A DNA stretch of 64,000 bases from Gorsachius magnificus. Its lineage: Eukaryota > Chordata > Aves > Pelecaniformes > Ardeidae. This document shows positions 26,263-36,667 of this stretch, piece after piece. Under the pieces are notes generated by a model. The model ran no database searches, was not told the DNA's origin, and worked only from the letters and a program-made list of their open reading frames with translations. The translations under genes were made by a program, and so were the position numbers. The number at the start of each line of letters is the position of its first letter. Position 1 is the stretch's first letter. The stretch spans positions 108,137,265-108,201,264 of the forward strand of contig CM067081.1 of assembly GCA_034008185.1 (NCBI GenBank). Reading direction: 5' to 3'.

Positions 26263-26844
26263 TGTCCTGGTTTTGGCTGGGATAGAGTTAATTTTCTTCA
26301 TAGTAGCTAGCATAGTGCTGTGTTTTGGATTTAGTACTACAAGAATGTTGATAACACACTGATGTCTTTAGTTGTTGTCAAGTAGTGCTCAGACTGCTCA
26401 AGGACTTTTTGAGCTTCTCCTGCTCAGCCAGGGGCATAATGAGCTGGGAGAGAGCACAGCTAGGACAGCTAACCCAAACTGACCAAAGAGCTATTCCATA
26501 CCATATAACGTCATGCTTGGGGGGGGGCGGTTAGTCGGTCGGTCTGTTGCAGGGAGAGTGATCGCTGCTCGGGAGCTGATCGCGGCTTGGGACGGGCTGG
26601 GCATCAGTCAGCGGGTGGTGAGCAATTGCATTGTGCATCATTCGTTTTGTATATTCTGTATATTTTGTTATCATTCTCATTATTACTATTATTATTATTT
26701 TCTCTTACTAAACTGTCTTTATCTCAGCCTATGGCTCTAAACTTTCTTCTCCTTCCCGATTCTCTCCCCAATCCCACTGAGGGAGGGGGGGAGTGGAAGA
26801 GCGGCTGCATGGTGCTTAGTTGCCAGCCAGGTTAAACCACAACA
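26263..26844 (+). mobile_element. Solo LTR, ERVL-like, type B, forward
   Basis: This is a complete 582-bp LTR from TGTCCTGGTTTTGGCTGGGA to a CACAACA end. It shares its first roughly 270 and last roughly 130 bases with the type-A LTRs. Its centre differs: a G-rich run followed by GTTAGTCGGTCGG and CGGGAGCTGATCGCGG motifs replaces the TATATAA box and the CTTCCCAA block of type A. It contains an ATTATTATT run near 26685. The flanks (GATAA and TTCAA) do not form a duplication, which suggests rearrangement after insertion. No internal proviral sequence is present. Confidence 0.9.
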
Positions 26845-26852
26845 TTCAAAAG

Positions 26853-27352
26853 CTTAGAGCCGAGGGCTGAGATAAAGACAGTTTAATAAGAGAAAATAAT
26901 AATAATAGTAATAATGAGAATGGTAACAGAATATACAGAATATACAAAACGAATGATGCACAATGCAATTGCTCACCACCCGCCGACCAATGCCCAGCCT
27001 GTCCCGAGCCGCGATCAGTCCCTCGAGCCGTGATCAGTCCCTGAGCAGTGATCACTCTCCCCGCAACCAACCGACCAACTAACCCCCCCCCCCCCAAGCA
27101 TGACGTTATATGGTATGGAATAGCTCTTTGCTCAGTTTGGGTTAGCTGTCCTAGCTGTGCTGTACTCCCAGCTTGTTATGTACCTGGCCGAGCAGGAGAA
27201 GCTCAAAAAGTCCTTGAGCAGTCTGAGCACTGCTTGGCAACAACTAAAAACATCAGTGTGTTATCAACATTCTTCTGGTACTAAATCCAAAACACAGCAC
27301 TATGCTAGCTACTATGAAGAAAATTAACTCTATCCCAGCCAAAACCAGGACA
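26853..27352 (-). mobile_element. Type-B LTR, reverse, 3'-truncated
   Basis: The minus strand from 27352 leftward begins TGTCCTGGTTTTGGCTGGGA and follows the forward type-B copy closely for about 490 bases, differing at roughly one position in twenty by eye. It carries one extra copy of a GGACTGATC(A/G)CGGCTCG unit of about 20 bases and a longer G run (C run on the plus strand). It stops at the CTCTAAG point, so the last 120 or so bases of the LTR are missing. The cut end lies 8 bases from the end of the forward LTR. Confidence 0.9.
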
Positions 27353-28642
27353 TACATTTTCTGAGTTATAATTACACACTGCTAAACTTTTGTTAAAAAA
27401 GAACAAAACACCCTCTCACCACTACCAGCAAATACTATTTTAGCACTGAGCACATATTTTTAATATGTTCTGGAAAGTCCATAGGGTGTTTCATTGCTTA
27501 CTTTAGCTATCTTTTCCTTCTCAGATTTTTATTTTTTCCTTTGGGAAAACATAATGCAATCTGTAGGGGAGGAAATTGAACCTCTCCAGGAACCTGGGCA
27601 GAATCTCTGGGTACTGCCAGGCACTGGGCACTGCACGAAGGTGTTTTCATTTCTATTGGTCTTTTGTTCCCATGCCCTGCCCTGCCCATAATCTGTCTCA
27701 CCTATTAAAACTATAGGCTAAGAAAGAATTATCCCTCACTATGTACTTTTTAAATGCTTAGCAGTGTGAAACTTTAATTAAAGGCAGAACCTTAAACCTC
27801 AACTGTAATAAATATTTATCTCAAATTGTAGTGATTCATGTCCTTCACAATCCCTTCTGTGTAATGTATTGATATCCTTATTGTATATTGATAGAAAAAT
27901 ATTGTTTGCATTTATCTTGAGATTTACTTAATAGATTGATAGTTTCTTAGACTATTGCTTCTTAATGTTTTTGGAAAAAAACAGATATAAAAGTATGTCT
28001 TTGAAAGCAATGATTTTGATATTATTTTATATGAAATTCCAAGGAAATAATCTTCCTACTAATTCTATATTCTGAAATATTCTTCTAGTATTAGCAGCAG
28101 TTTTACAAAAAGCAAGATCCAATTTGAAGAAGCACAAAGGTTTTGGGGTTTTTTTGATGAAAAACAGGGGTAGTGGAGGATATGGAGAAATAATTATATC
28201 GTGAGATAATATAAAGACTGCAGGTTTGTGTGTCTTCATATAACTCTACTGAGTATGAGATCTGATGTTTGTTAATTAAAGACTTTTCTATTTCATCGAG
28301 ATGGCTGCTTCTGAAAGACTAGCTTCTTTGCATAAAATTAATTAACCTTCAGAAGACAGTCCGAGGTACTTCAATGACCCTACTGCTGCCAAAAAAATAA
28401 ATCACATTACAAGATCTTTCACAAATCTTTTAAAGGCCTTCTATGACATGTGTGGTGAAAGAGTATAAAATATTAGACAACCTTTTATTTTACATTATGT
28501 GCTAGAAGAACACAGAAGGCAATTATTTCTGCACCATATATCAGAACAGCGTCCCTTCTCACATTTAAGAGGTATGGGGACATTATGAGGAAACATGTAG
28601 GGGATATCATATCAGTTTCACTCTTCTTGCTCCTTATCTTGT
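27353..28642. other. Unique AT-rich spacer between LTRs
   Basis: No gene, RNA or repeat is recognised. Open frames are 70 codons or fewer and lack recognisable motifs. Confidence 0.55.
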
Positions 28643-29201
28643 TGTCATGTTTTAACCCAGCAGGCAGCTAAACACCACACAGCTGCTCGCTCACTCCCCC
28701 CATCCTTCAATGGGATGGAGAAAAGAATTGGGAAAAAAAAAAGATAAAACCTGTGGGTTGAGATAAAGACAGTTTAATAAAACAGCAGCAGAAAATAATA
28801 ACAATAATAATAATAATGCTAAGAGAATATATATAATATACAAAACAAGTGATGCACAACACAATTGCTTACCACCCTTTGACCCTTTGACCAATGCTCA
28901 ATCCATCCCTAAGCAGCGATCACTCTCCTCCTGGGCAACTCTCCCCAAGCATGACAGCATATGGTCTGGAATAGCCCTTTGGCCACTTGGGGTCAGCTGT
29001 CCTGGCTGTGCCCCCTTCCAGCTTCTTGTGCACCTGGCAGAGCAGGGGAAGCTGAAAAAGTCCTTGACTGATATAAGCACTGCTCAGCAACAACTAAAAC
29101 ATCAGTGTGTTATTGACATTCTTCTCATCCTAAATCCAAAACACAGCACTATACCAACTACTAGGAAGAAAATTAACTCTATCCCAGCCCAAACCAGATC
29201 A
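28643..29201 (-). mobile_element. Solo LTR, ERVL-like, type B, reverse
   Basis: A complete 559-bp reverse LTR. The left edge TGTCATGTTTTAACCC is the reversed 3' end, and the right edge ...AAACCAGATCA is the reversed 5' end. It has the type-B centre (TCCCCAAGCATGACAGC, no TATATAA box) and an AATAATAATAATAAT run near 28800. It is more diverged than the 26.3/27.3 kb pair. A small TTTGACCC duplication is visible near 28876. The flanks CTTGT and CCTAT agree at three of five positions only, so a target duplication is doubtful. Confidence 0.87.
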
Positions 29202-29364
29202 CCTATACATCTAATGTTCAACTCTCTGTCCTCCTTCCCCTTCCCACCAACAAAAATATTATTGACATACCAAATATCAGAAGCTATTGGGGCAGGTGTG
29301 GTTTCAATTCACATCTGAAGCCTGTCATAAGTATAGTCCAGATTTCAAGTAATTTGAAAATACC

Positions 29365-29470
29365 TTATTTGTATCCTCCTTTTACAAACAAGGAAAGTGA
29401 AGGATACATCCTAATCTGGTACCAAAGCTGAAAGAAGGGCAAAGGTTTCATTTCTAAATCCTCCTGCCTT
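29365..29470 (-). mobile_element. Possible MIR-like SINE relic
   Basis: The stretch CTTATTTGTATCCTCCTTTTACAAACAAGGAAAGTGAAGG resembles the reversed MIR core, usually ATTATCCCCATTTTACAGATGAGGAAACTGAGG. The following sequence only loosely follows the family. Assigned by eye from one block, so tentative. Confidence 0.35.
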
Positions 29471-29764
29471 TTGACCAAGAGCTTTATAGATGGTTAAAGA
29501 AAAATACCTAACATCACCAATAACCCTACTGAAATGTAATTTCAAAATCTGTTTTGATTTAGACAGCCCTAGTAAATTAATTTAGCAATGAGGTATCTTC
29601 TCAAACAATAGAACTTATAATGGCTAATGATATGAAGTTACTCAGTGGTCTGACTTGCATGCATCAGATTTTTATCTTATACTTTGGAGTACTATAGGGG
29701 CCTTAAGTGTGGGTAAAAGTGCATTGAAGCCACACAGAATATTGAACTGTTACTCAAAGTATGA

Positions 29765-29885
29765 TCTTCTCTGCAGCCTCTGTGTTTCATTTCTTGTATG
29801 ACTTTGGGTAAATTATTCTGGGTCTGTAATTTTAGTTTTCCCATCTGTAAGCTCAGAATAAGAGAGTTACTTTGTTTAAAACAAG
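29765..29885 (+). mobile_element. MIR-like SINE relic
   Basis: The order of blocks is that of the MIR core on the plus strand: TATGACTTTGGGTAAATTA (consensus GTGACCTTGGGCAAGTTA), then TCTGGGTCTGTAATTTTAG, then TTTTCCCATCTGTAAGCTC (consensus TTTCCTCATCTGTAAAATG) and AGAATAA. MIRs are ancient amniote SINEs that persist as decayed copies in birds. No protein or function is involved. Confidence 0.55.
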
Positions 29886-30419
29886 TCTTAAGATCAGAAG
29901 ATTTAAAAGTAGGCTTTATTATTGTACTAGATGTGCTATATATAGAAAATTGCATGCTTACATGAAAGAAAAGATGTTTCCATATGTATTGCACCTAAAA
30001 TTGTCATACTCCAGTTCTACATCTGTTGCTGACGGACATTTACCAGCTTTCCAAGATGTTGCTACTTAAGTTTAGATGCCAGAGAAATAGAAAGTGGGGA
30101 ATGATGGGATTTGATCAAGACTTGAGTGCCAAGGCTTGTGCTTTTTTACCTAGTGCCAAGTCTAATAAAGCACTTAGCAGTAGCTGCCTCCTGTGATCTT
30201 CAAAAATTATTGGACTATTTTAACATTTCTTGTTATAAGAGAAAGATCCATTTGTCTGTTCTCTCCTTACCATATTTTCTTTTTAATAGAAACTTCTAAT
30301 TTTTTTTATAAAGCTAACTGATTTAATTATAATGAATTTTATGATCAGGATGCCTGTATAACTCTTTCTTTCTTAAAACACTCTGTAATTTCTTCTCACC
30401 CCAAACAAGGAATTCTGCA

Positions 30420-30850
30420 TCTGTCTTTCAAGGATCCAGGGCCCAGCACTGATACCATGGCTCCATAGATCAGAGGAATTTGCTACATTTTAAGAAAGAG
30501 CAGTGAGAAAGTCTGGGTAACAAAGCCATGCAAGATAAGACATGTAAACAGAAGTAGCATTGTAGAGGTAGAGATTATTAGTACCACAAAAATTCAAGAT
30601 GTAAAACTAATGAAATGGATAGGTATAAAACCCTAAATGGAAAATGCAGAAAAATACCAGTGTCAGAGGATTTACAAGACAAAAAGCTGCCAGCGCTGAG
30701 GACTCCTTCCCACCTGATTTATGCCTGCCTGGACAGCAAAGGCTCTTCAGATGTCTTACTGGGGTGTTGAGCCCACAGCTGCTTACCCTAGCAGCTTCTT
30801 AAATCCTAGTGATCTTGTGTGTATATTAGCCAACATATAATTACCTCATA
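30420..30850 (+). repeat. Unclassified interspersed repeat, copy 1
   Basis: This stretch is colinear with 58205-58630. Shared anchors are ATGGC (30459 and 58243), TTTTAAG then GAGAAAGT (30505 and 58288), TATAAAA (30624 and 58402), CCTAG(C/T)AGCTT, and ATTAGCCAA (30825 and 58604). The TATAAAA-to-ATTAGCCAA distance is 201 in one copy and 202 in the other. A central TATA-like box and AT-rich end are compatible with an old LTR, but neither terminal repeats nor duplications were found, so the class is open. Confidence 0.5.
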
Positions 30851-32544
30851 CCTTTATTTATTTGTGGATGTGTATGTATATGCACATATATAAACATGTA
30901 GTATATACGTATCTATTAATATTCTACTTGCAAAGACTCTTCCTGCTCAGCTAAAAGACAACTAATTACAGTGACCTCAAAATAGAGAGTAATGACAGTA
31001 ACTATTTAAAATATTTTTAAAAGAAAATGCAAATCTAAGACATCACACAGTTTCTTTTTTAATATTACAAAGCAAGACATTTAAAACCATTAATATAAAA
31101 TCACATCTATACAAGTAGGTAAATGCTATGCTCTTCACCTCCCCTGGAGATAGTTATTGAAACTCTGGGACAGTGTAAAATAAACATAATTAATAGTTAT
31201 CCATCTATGCTCCGTCATTCTGACACTCCAGAATTTCAATATGAAAGGCTGACTTTGCTGAAGGATAATGCTGGGCATTCTAAGTCACCAATTAGGATGC
31301 AAACCTGAATGCTACCTATTGCTAAAATATACTCCATTTGCATACAAAAAAAAAAGAGAGTCAAACAAACAGGAATGCTGCTTCTGGAATCTAAAGTAAC
31401 TGAGACATAAACCTGGCTTTAAGCCAAAAAAAGAACCTTTCTGGGGAAAAAAAAGGACATGAGAAAACTTTCTTATTTCAAAGGTTGCTTGTACTGAAAT
31501 AAATATTGAGTTCTTCATAGTATCTGATCAATCCATATATTTTTGCATCTCACACTGAAAATAATTTATTTGATAGATCTTGTTTCATTATGTGAATCAC
31601 AGAATGTAAAGCAAACAAACAAACCACAATATATTTGGAGACTTACAGAGTGGTTTAGCTATATTTTGAGACTCTTACATGAAAACTTTACTCAGCAGCC
31701 ATCTAAAACCAGAATAGTTTGCAGTGCTCAAACCACCTCAATTCTTTTCTCTTAAAAGTTATTCAAATCCTAAATTTATGCTTCTGTGCCTTATAACAGT
31801 AAGACATGCAGATAACAGAAGCCTAAATACAGTCAGGATCTAAAAATTGATTTTTCTTTTTGGTTCTCCTTAAGATAAAAATTAATTGGTGAATCTGTGT
31901 TCCATAAACAGCTTCCCAGATTTTTCTGATATCATCCCAGATGAGTTCTGTAGTCCCCACTTTCTTTGTTGTAAATCATACATGGACAGAAGTAGCTCAC
32001 TTGAATATGTCAAATGTACTGAATTTCCTGTTCATTGTTTTAAGCACCTTCAGCTACGCAGAAACAATGTTTTCCAATGGAGCACCACAGTGTCTTTAAA
32101 GTAGTTGAAGTCATGCCTCTCAGTTTAATTTTATTCCTTCTGGAGTTTGAAAGTGAGAAGAAAATGCCTTAGTGGCATGCCGCACCTACACATTTATAGA
32201 CACAAAGCTATTAATAGAATACTAGAGCTGTAAAAACAAGCACTCCAAAGTAAGAAATGTCAGAGCTAAATTTATTCTCTATGACCTTAATTAATTCTTT
32301 TTCATGGCATGTTCATTACAATATAGCATCTAATTACATAATCATTTTCTCATTAAATCCACACCAGTTACTTGAGAAATAATTTGCAATGATAAAGAAA
32401 CAGAAAAAAAATATGCACTTGTCACAAGTCATTCAGAGGAATCACCTCCAAAACCAAAACTGCACTCCTAAATTATCTGGTTAAAGTAAGTGTAGTATTC
32501 ATTCTGCTGGAATGGTATGACTGTGTTCTGTATAAATGCAATAC

Positions 32545-32566
32545 TTTTTTTTTTTTTTTTTTTTTT
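32545..32566. repeat. T22 homopolymer
   Basis: Uninterrupted run of 22 T. No retroposon body or target duplication was recognised on either side. Confidence 0.9.
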
Positions 32567-35134
32567 ACTAAAGTAAAAGAGGAATTGATTTGTTACCCAA
32601 GTATTTCCAGTGATGTATCATGGTCAAGAATGCACTTAGATACGTCTTTGCTAACCTTGAAAAGGATAGACTGGAATTCTGTGCGTGGTTGAAAACCCAA
32701 TAATGAGATTTGCCCCTCCCCTAAGCATTTAAAATCCTGCTCCTAGATAGCTTTGGTTTCTGTCAGCAAGTAATAGCCCTTAATTGCAAAATTCAGTATA
32801 AACAATGCAAAGGAAAGAAATCAACATCCTTCTTTGCAACATGTGGTATGCTTAAACCACAACATGGGGTTTTTTTTGCTCAGTAGCTGTTTGACGTACT
32901 GTATATATCTAATCCCACAGTCAGAGAATCCATTCTGTTCTATGTGATAGCTGGATCCTATGTGATAGCTGTTACGGAAAAGAAAATCTTTCCTGCCACA
33001 GTCAGTATACACATCATTTTTAGCCGTTTCCAAATGGCCCCACTTGACTCTTCCTCCCTTGTCTGATCCCAGAATAAGTGATCTTGAATTCTGGAGTTTT
33101 ACATTCCTCCAGGAACAGTACAAATGTCCTCCTGATTTTATAAATGGTAACAACCCTAAGGATGATTATGTGCTATCTAGTGGACTTGTTTAATTGATTT
33201 GATTGTTTACTGAAAAGTAAAACCATAGAGATGATGGGCAGCTCTCAATGTAAATTTTTTTCTCTGAATTGTTAATTTTATGTTAATAAGTATAGGGACA
33301 ATCATAAGTAAAGCATGTAGATACACAGGATTGATATGGGCAATCTTGACCAAGGTCTTGACTGGATCTTGACTATGACACCCAGAAACCACACTGCAAC
33401 TGAACCCTACATCTATTTTTGACTATTATGCAGTCACAAAAGGATTAAAAGAAGAGGTTTTATAGTAGACACAGAAGCAAAAGAAAATAATATATGGAAG
33501 AAAGGAACTACAGAGATTTTGAAGGAAACAAGCTACACTGCATAATTATAAACTAAAACCTGATTACAAAAGATGTAATTTCTAAATTGTTCTTGTATAC
33601 TTAGCAAATTACAGTCTGACCTTGGTTTTTATATTAGCATTAAACTTTATTGCTTTTTTTTAAAAAAACTCTTCAATATTTTTGAAAACATAGCAAAATG
33701 CTTATCCTACATGCATGTGGGCACATAATGAATGAAATGAGGGGAAAAAGAAGTATATTTAGTGGAGAATTAGTATCTAAAGCTAGATGAAAAGTGTGTA
33801 ATCTGATGGAATTCTTTAAAATTCAAATAATTAAAAAGTTCTGTAGTCAGACTCTGCAGAAGAGTGGTGTGTAGCTTACCAATATACAGATCAATACACG
33901 GTCTGTCTTCTTCAAAGTTATTTTTCAGACAATGAAAAGGGAACGTCCTTTTGAACTTGTCTAAAGGGGCTTTAAATGTAGCAAATATTTCTTTACATAA
34001 TTGATTTCTACTTCAGTAACAGTTACTTTCAAATAATGTACTCATACCATAAACTTAATCACCTTTTCCCTCAACTTCTTCACCTTCAGAAATCTTAATT
34101 TTGGGGTGGTAAAACTTTATTTTCTTTTCTACTAATTTCTAACTCACATTTCCTACAATAGCATTACATTTGGCACGCTAAACTTTAACAACTCTCAATA
34201 AATCAAAGAGAGTTTCAGAAGAAAACAAGTACTAGAATACATATTTGACATATGCATCAACAAGATTAAAATTAATCCAACTTTTCAGAAGATTTTGTTT
34301 TATTTAGTCTTTTGCACCTACTTAGCTTGTCTACTTTAACACATTGTGCTTTAAAATTCAGATAGCCTTGACACACATACAGATGAGGTAGTTACAAGAC
34401 CAGATTGCTCTTTCCTTGGTATCTGAAAACTGTCTAAATGGTTTTCCTTGTGTCTTTTCTGAATTACTTAAAATCTTGGTGAAATAGCACCAGACAACTC
34501 TTTGGTCCCTTAACATTTTTATTATTGCTTGCACGTTTCCCAGTGACTCAGTTCTTTCATTACATTGAAGTCTATAAATCTAGCTATTTTTGTAGTGCCA
34601 GGTCATGACTGTTTCAGCTGTTATTCAAAAAGCTGTCTCTTTTTTTGTGAACAATATAATTAAAGACTCAGGATCACTGTTGTCAACAGTTATCTATTGG
34701 AAATGTTGACTGCCACAGTGAGATAAAAGAGCCATAATTCAATTTGATCAAAGTGCCTTAAACAACTACATACAGTGGTGAAACTCTATGAAATATTGAT
34801 CAGTTCTTTGAAGTAATTCTGAAATAGCCCACTTAAAATCTTAAAGACATACACAGTTTTCCTATTTTAATTGTCTAAGAGTATTAAAACTACTTTTATG
34901 TTAATTACTAAATGAATTCAATATTTACAAATAAAATTATGTTAAAATTTTTGATAATTAATAAGCTATTCAATTTATTTCCAAGACTACAAGGAGACTT
35001 GAAGGAGTTTTAGGTTAATTGGATAACCATTATTTATTTTGAAAATGTATTTTCTTTCCGCTGAATATCATGAAGATTAAATAAAAATGCTGATCTGCCT
35101 TCATATAAAAAATACAGCTCTTTTTATTACTGAT

Positions 35135-35390
35135 TACCATAATAATACTACTTAACCTTTATATAACACATTTCATGTTCAAAACACAGTACAGAGGTTA
35201 AGTAATTAATCCTACCCAGCCTGATTGTGAATGAAGTGTAAAAACATTGTCATCTTCATTTCATGTTGATGACACAGAATTGAAGAAGTGTAATGGTTTG
35301 CCTAAGGCAATACAAAGGGGAAGGGATGGCACCAGTATTATGAACTGAGGCCCCTTTAATTGCAAGATTACACTTCCCTCCCATGATAGA
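35135..35390 (-). mobile_element. MIR-like SINE relic
   Basis: Reading left to right this follows the reversed MIR consensus: TCATCTTCATTTCATGTTGATG, then AATGGTTTGCCTAAGGCAAT (consensus TAAGTGACTTGCCCAAGGTC), then a GGATGGCACCAGTATTATGAACTGAGGC stretch corresponding to the AGAGCTGGGATTCGAACCCAGG part. An upstream block ACAGAGGTTAAGTAATTAA may be a second overlapping copy. The match is partial but extends over several blocks in the right order. Confidence 0.5.
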
Positions 35391-36287
35391 CTAATGTTTA
35401 CATCTACTGAAACAATGTCGGTTTTTCTCCCCTCCGGTTTTAATGGATCATCCCTTCAAAAAAAAGTTTCCATCTATAACAACAACTTCCTGAAAACAGC
35501 GATGATTTTGCTCAAGGTTACGTTTTGTTGTCATAAATCATATATATTTTTTATTTCCTCCCTCTAGTATTTTCTGTATTTTTGTCTTAATGCCAGGTGT
35601 AAACCCAACATACCACAGGAACAATGGAAACAATTTCACCTACTGCCTTTAAAAAGAATATTGCGTGCTTAGCTATGTGCCGCGTAGTTCTGTATTCACG
35701 CACCTCAGCACAGTATTGACATTGACTGTCATTTGGGAGTACATGACACCATTTTGGGATACTTGTATACTCCAGAGCAGTTATTCTGGATTTTAGGAGG
35801 CTGTATACTTTGGTTTTTTCCCCCTTATGCTGTCACAAAGATTGAGAACCAGCTCATTACTGATGTTCACTGGGACCCTAATATCATCTTTCCTCCTTTG
35901 TAGCCCTTGGTATCCACCTGGAACTGGTACCAGCCTATTTTATTCATATTTTTATATCCCATCTCTCACCTTAGCTTTTCACAGTCTTATATCCTTGGCA
36001 TGCTGTAAACAGAAATGACTAAAAGGTGGAAGAAGCTGATAGGAAAAACATTGATTTGTTTACTATTTGTTGTTTTGTCAAAGTCATATGGCAATTACTG
36101 TCAAACCCTCCACTGCATGGAAAGGACCCTTATTTACTGACTAATACTAAAACAGATCAAATACCCTAGTCTTTCTACTGCATAGTTCCATAATTTTGGG
36201 ATACTCATACAGTACAGGTCAGTCACCATACAACTACATGATAGACATTCGTTCAAGTTTAAGTGGAGATTTGATAGAAGATGATAT

Positions 36288-36350
36288 TGGGAGGGGGGGG
36301 GGAGGGGAGAAGAGAAAAGAAAAAAATGTAAAAAGAAAGAAAAAAAGAGA
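36288..36350. repeat. G-run and purine-rich tract
   Basis: A run of about 12 G broken by one A is followed by GGAGGGGAGAAGAG and A-rich purine sequence. Nearly all purine on the plus strand. It accounts for the lysine- and glycine-rich open frame across this place, which is not a gene. Confidence 0.85.
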
Positions 36351-36667
36351 TTTTTACTTGGATATTTCAAACAATGGAAGAAGAAGTTTGCACCAGTGTC
36401 TATGGGGTGCCAAAATAAGAGGCTGCCATACAGATCAGAGGGAAGTTTGTTCCCTTAGCTTCTACTTCATATGGCTGAAAAGAAGGTAACATCAACTTTG
36501 CAAGGATATTATTTGTCCTCAGGTAGATATGAGGGTTGTATATGCTTACAATAACAATATTAACTTATAAAATTACATATCTTGCAATGCTTTGCAAGGT
36601 TGATAAAAATTCATGTTCATAATTTGAATCTCTAAATATGCAGGATTAAGATGGGACATTTACAAAA

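Larger units (their letters stand above)
26263..27352. repeat. Inverted repeat made by two type-B LTRs
   Basis: The forward arm 26263-26741 and reverse arm 26853-27352 are near-identical in opposite orientation, separated by about 111 bases that are the unpaired tail of the forward LTR. A single strand could fold into a stem of nearly 0.5 kb. Such palindromes are often unstable in cloning and replication. Confidence 0.9.
29202..36667. other. Gene-free unique DNA with ancient relics
   Basis: No gene is supported. Items listed separately are three MIR-like relics, one copy of an unclassified repeat (30420-30850), a 22-base T run and a purine tract. The longest open frame outside repeats is 110 codons on the minus strand (32821-33153). 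It contains a duplicated CTATGTGATAGCTG word near 32940-32973 and no known domain. I do not call it a gene. Confidence 0.55.

Noticed and set aside
28887..29318. Plus-strand frame of 143 codons
   Set aside because: Most of it is the antisense of the reverse type-B LTR, and it runs out into unique DNA without any motif.
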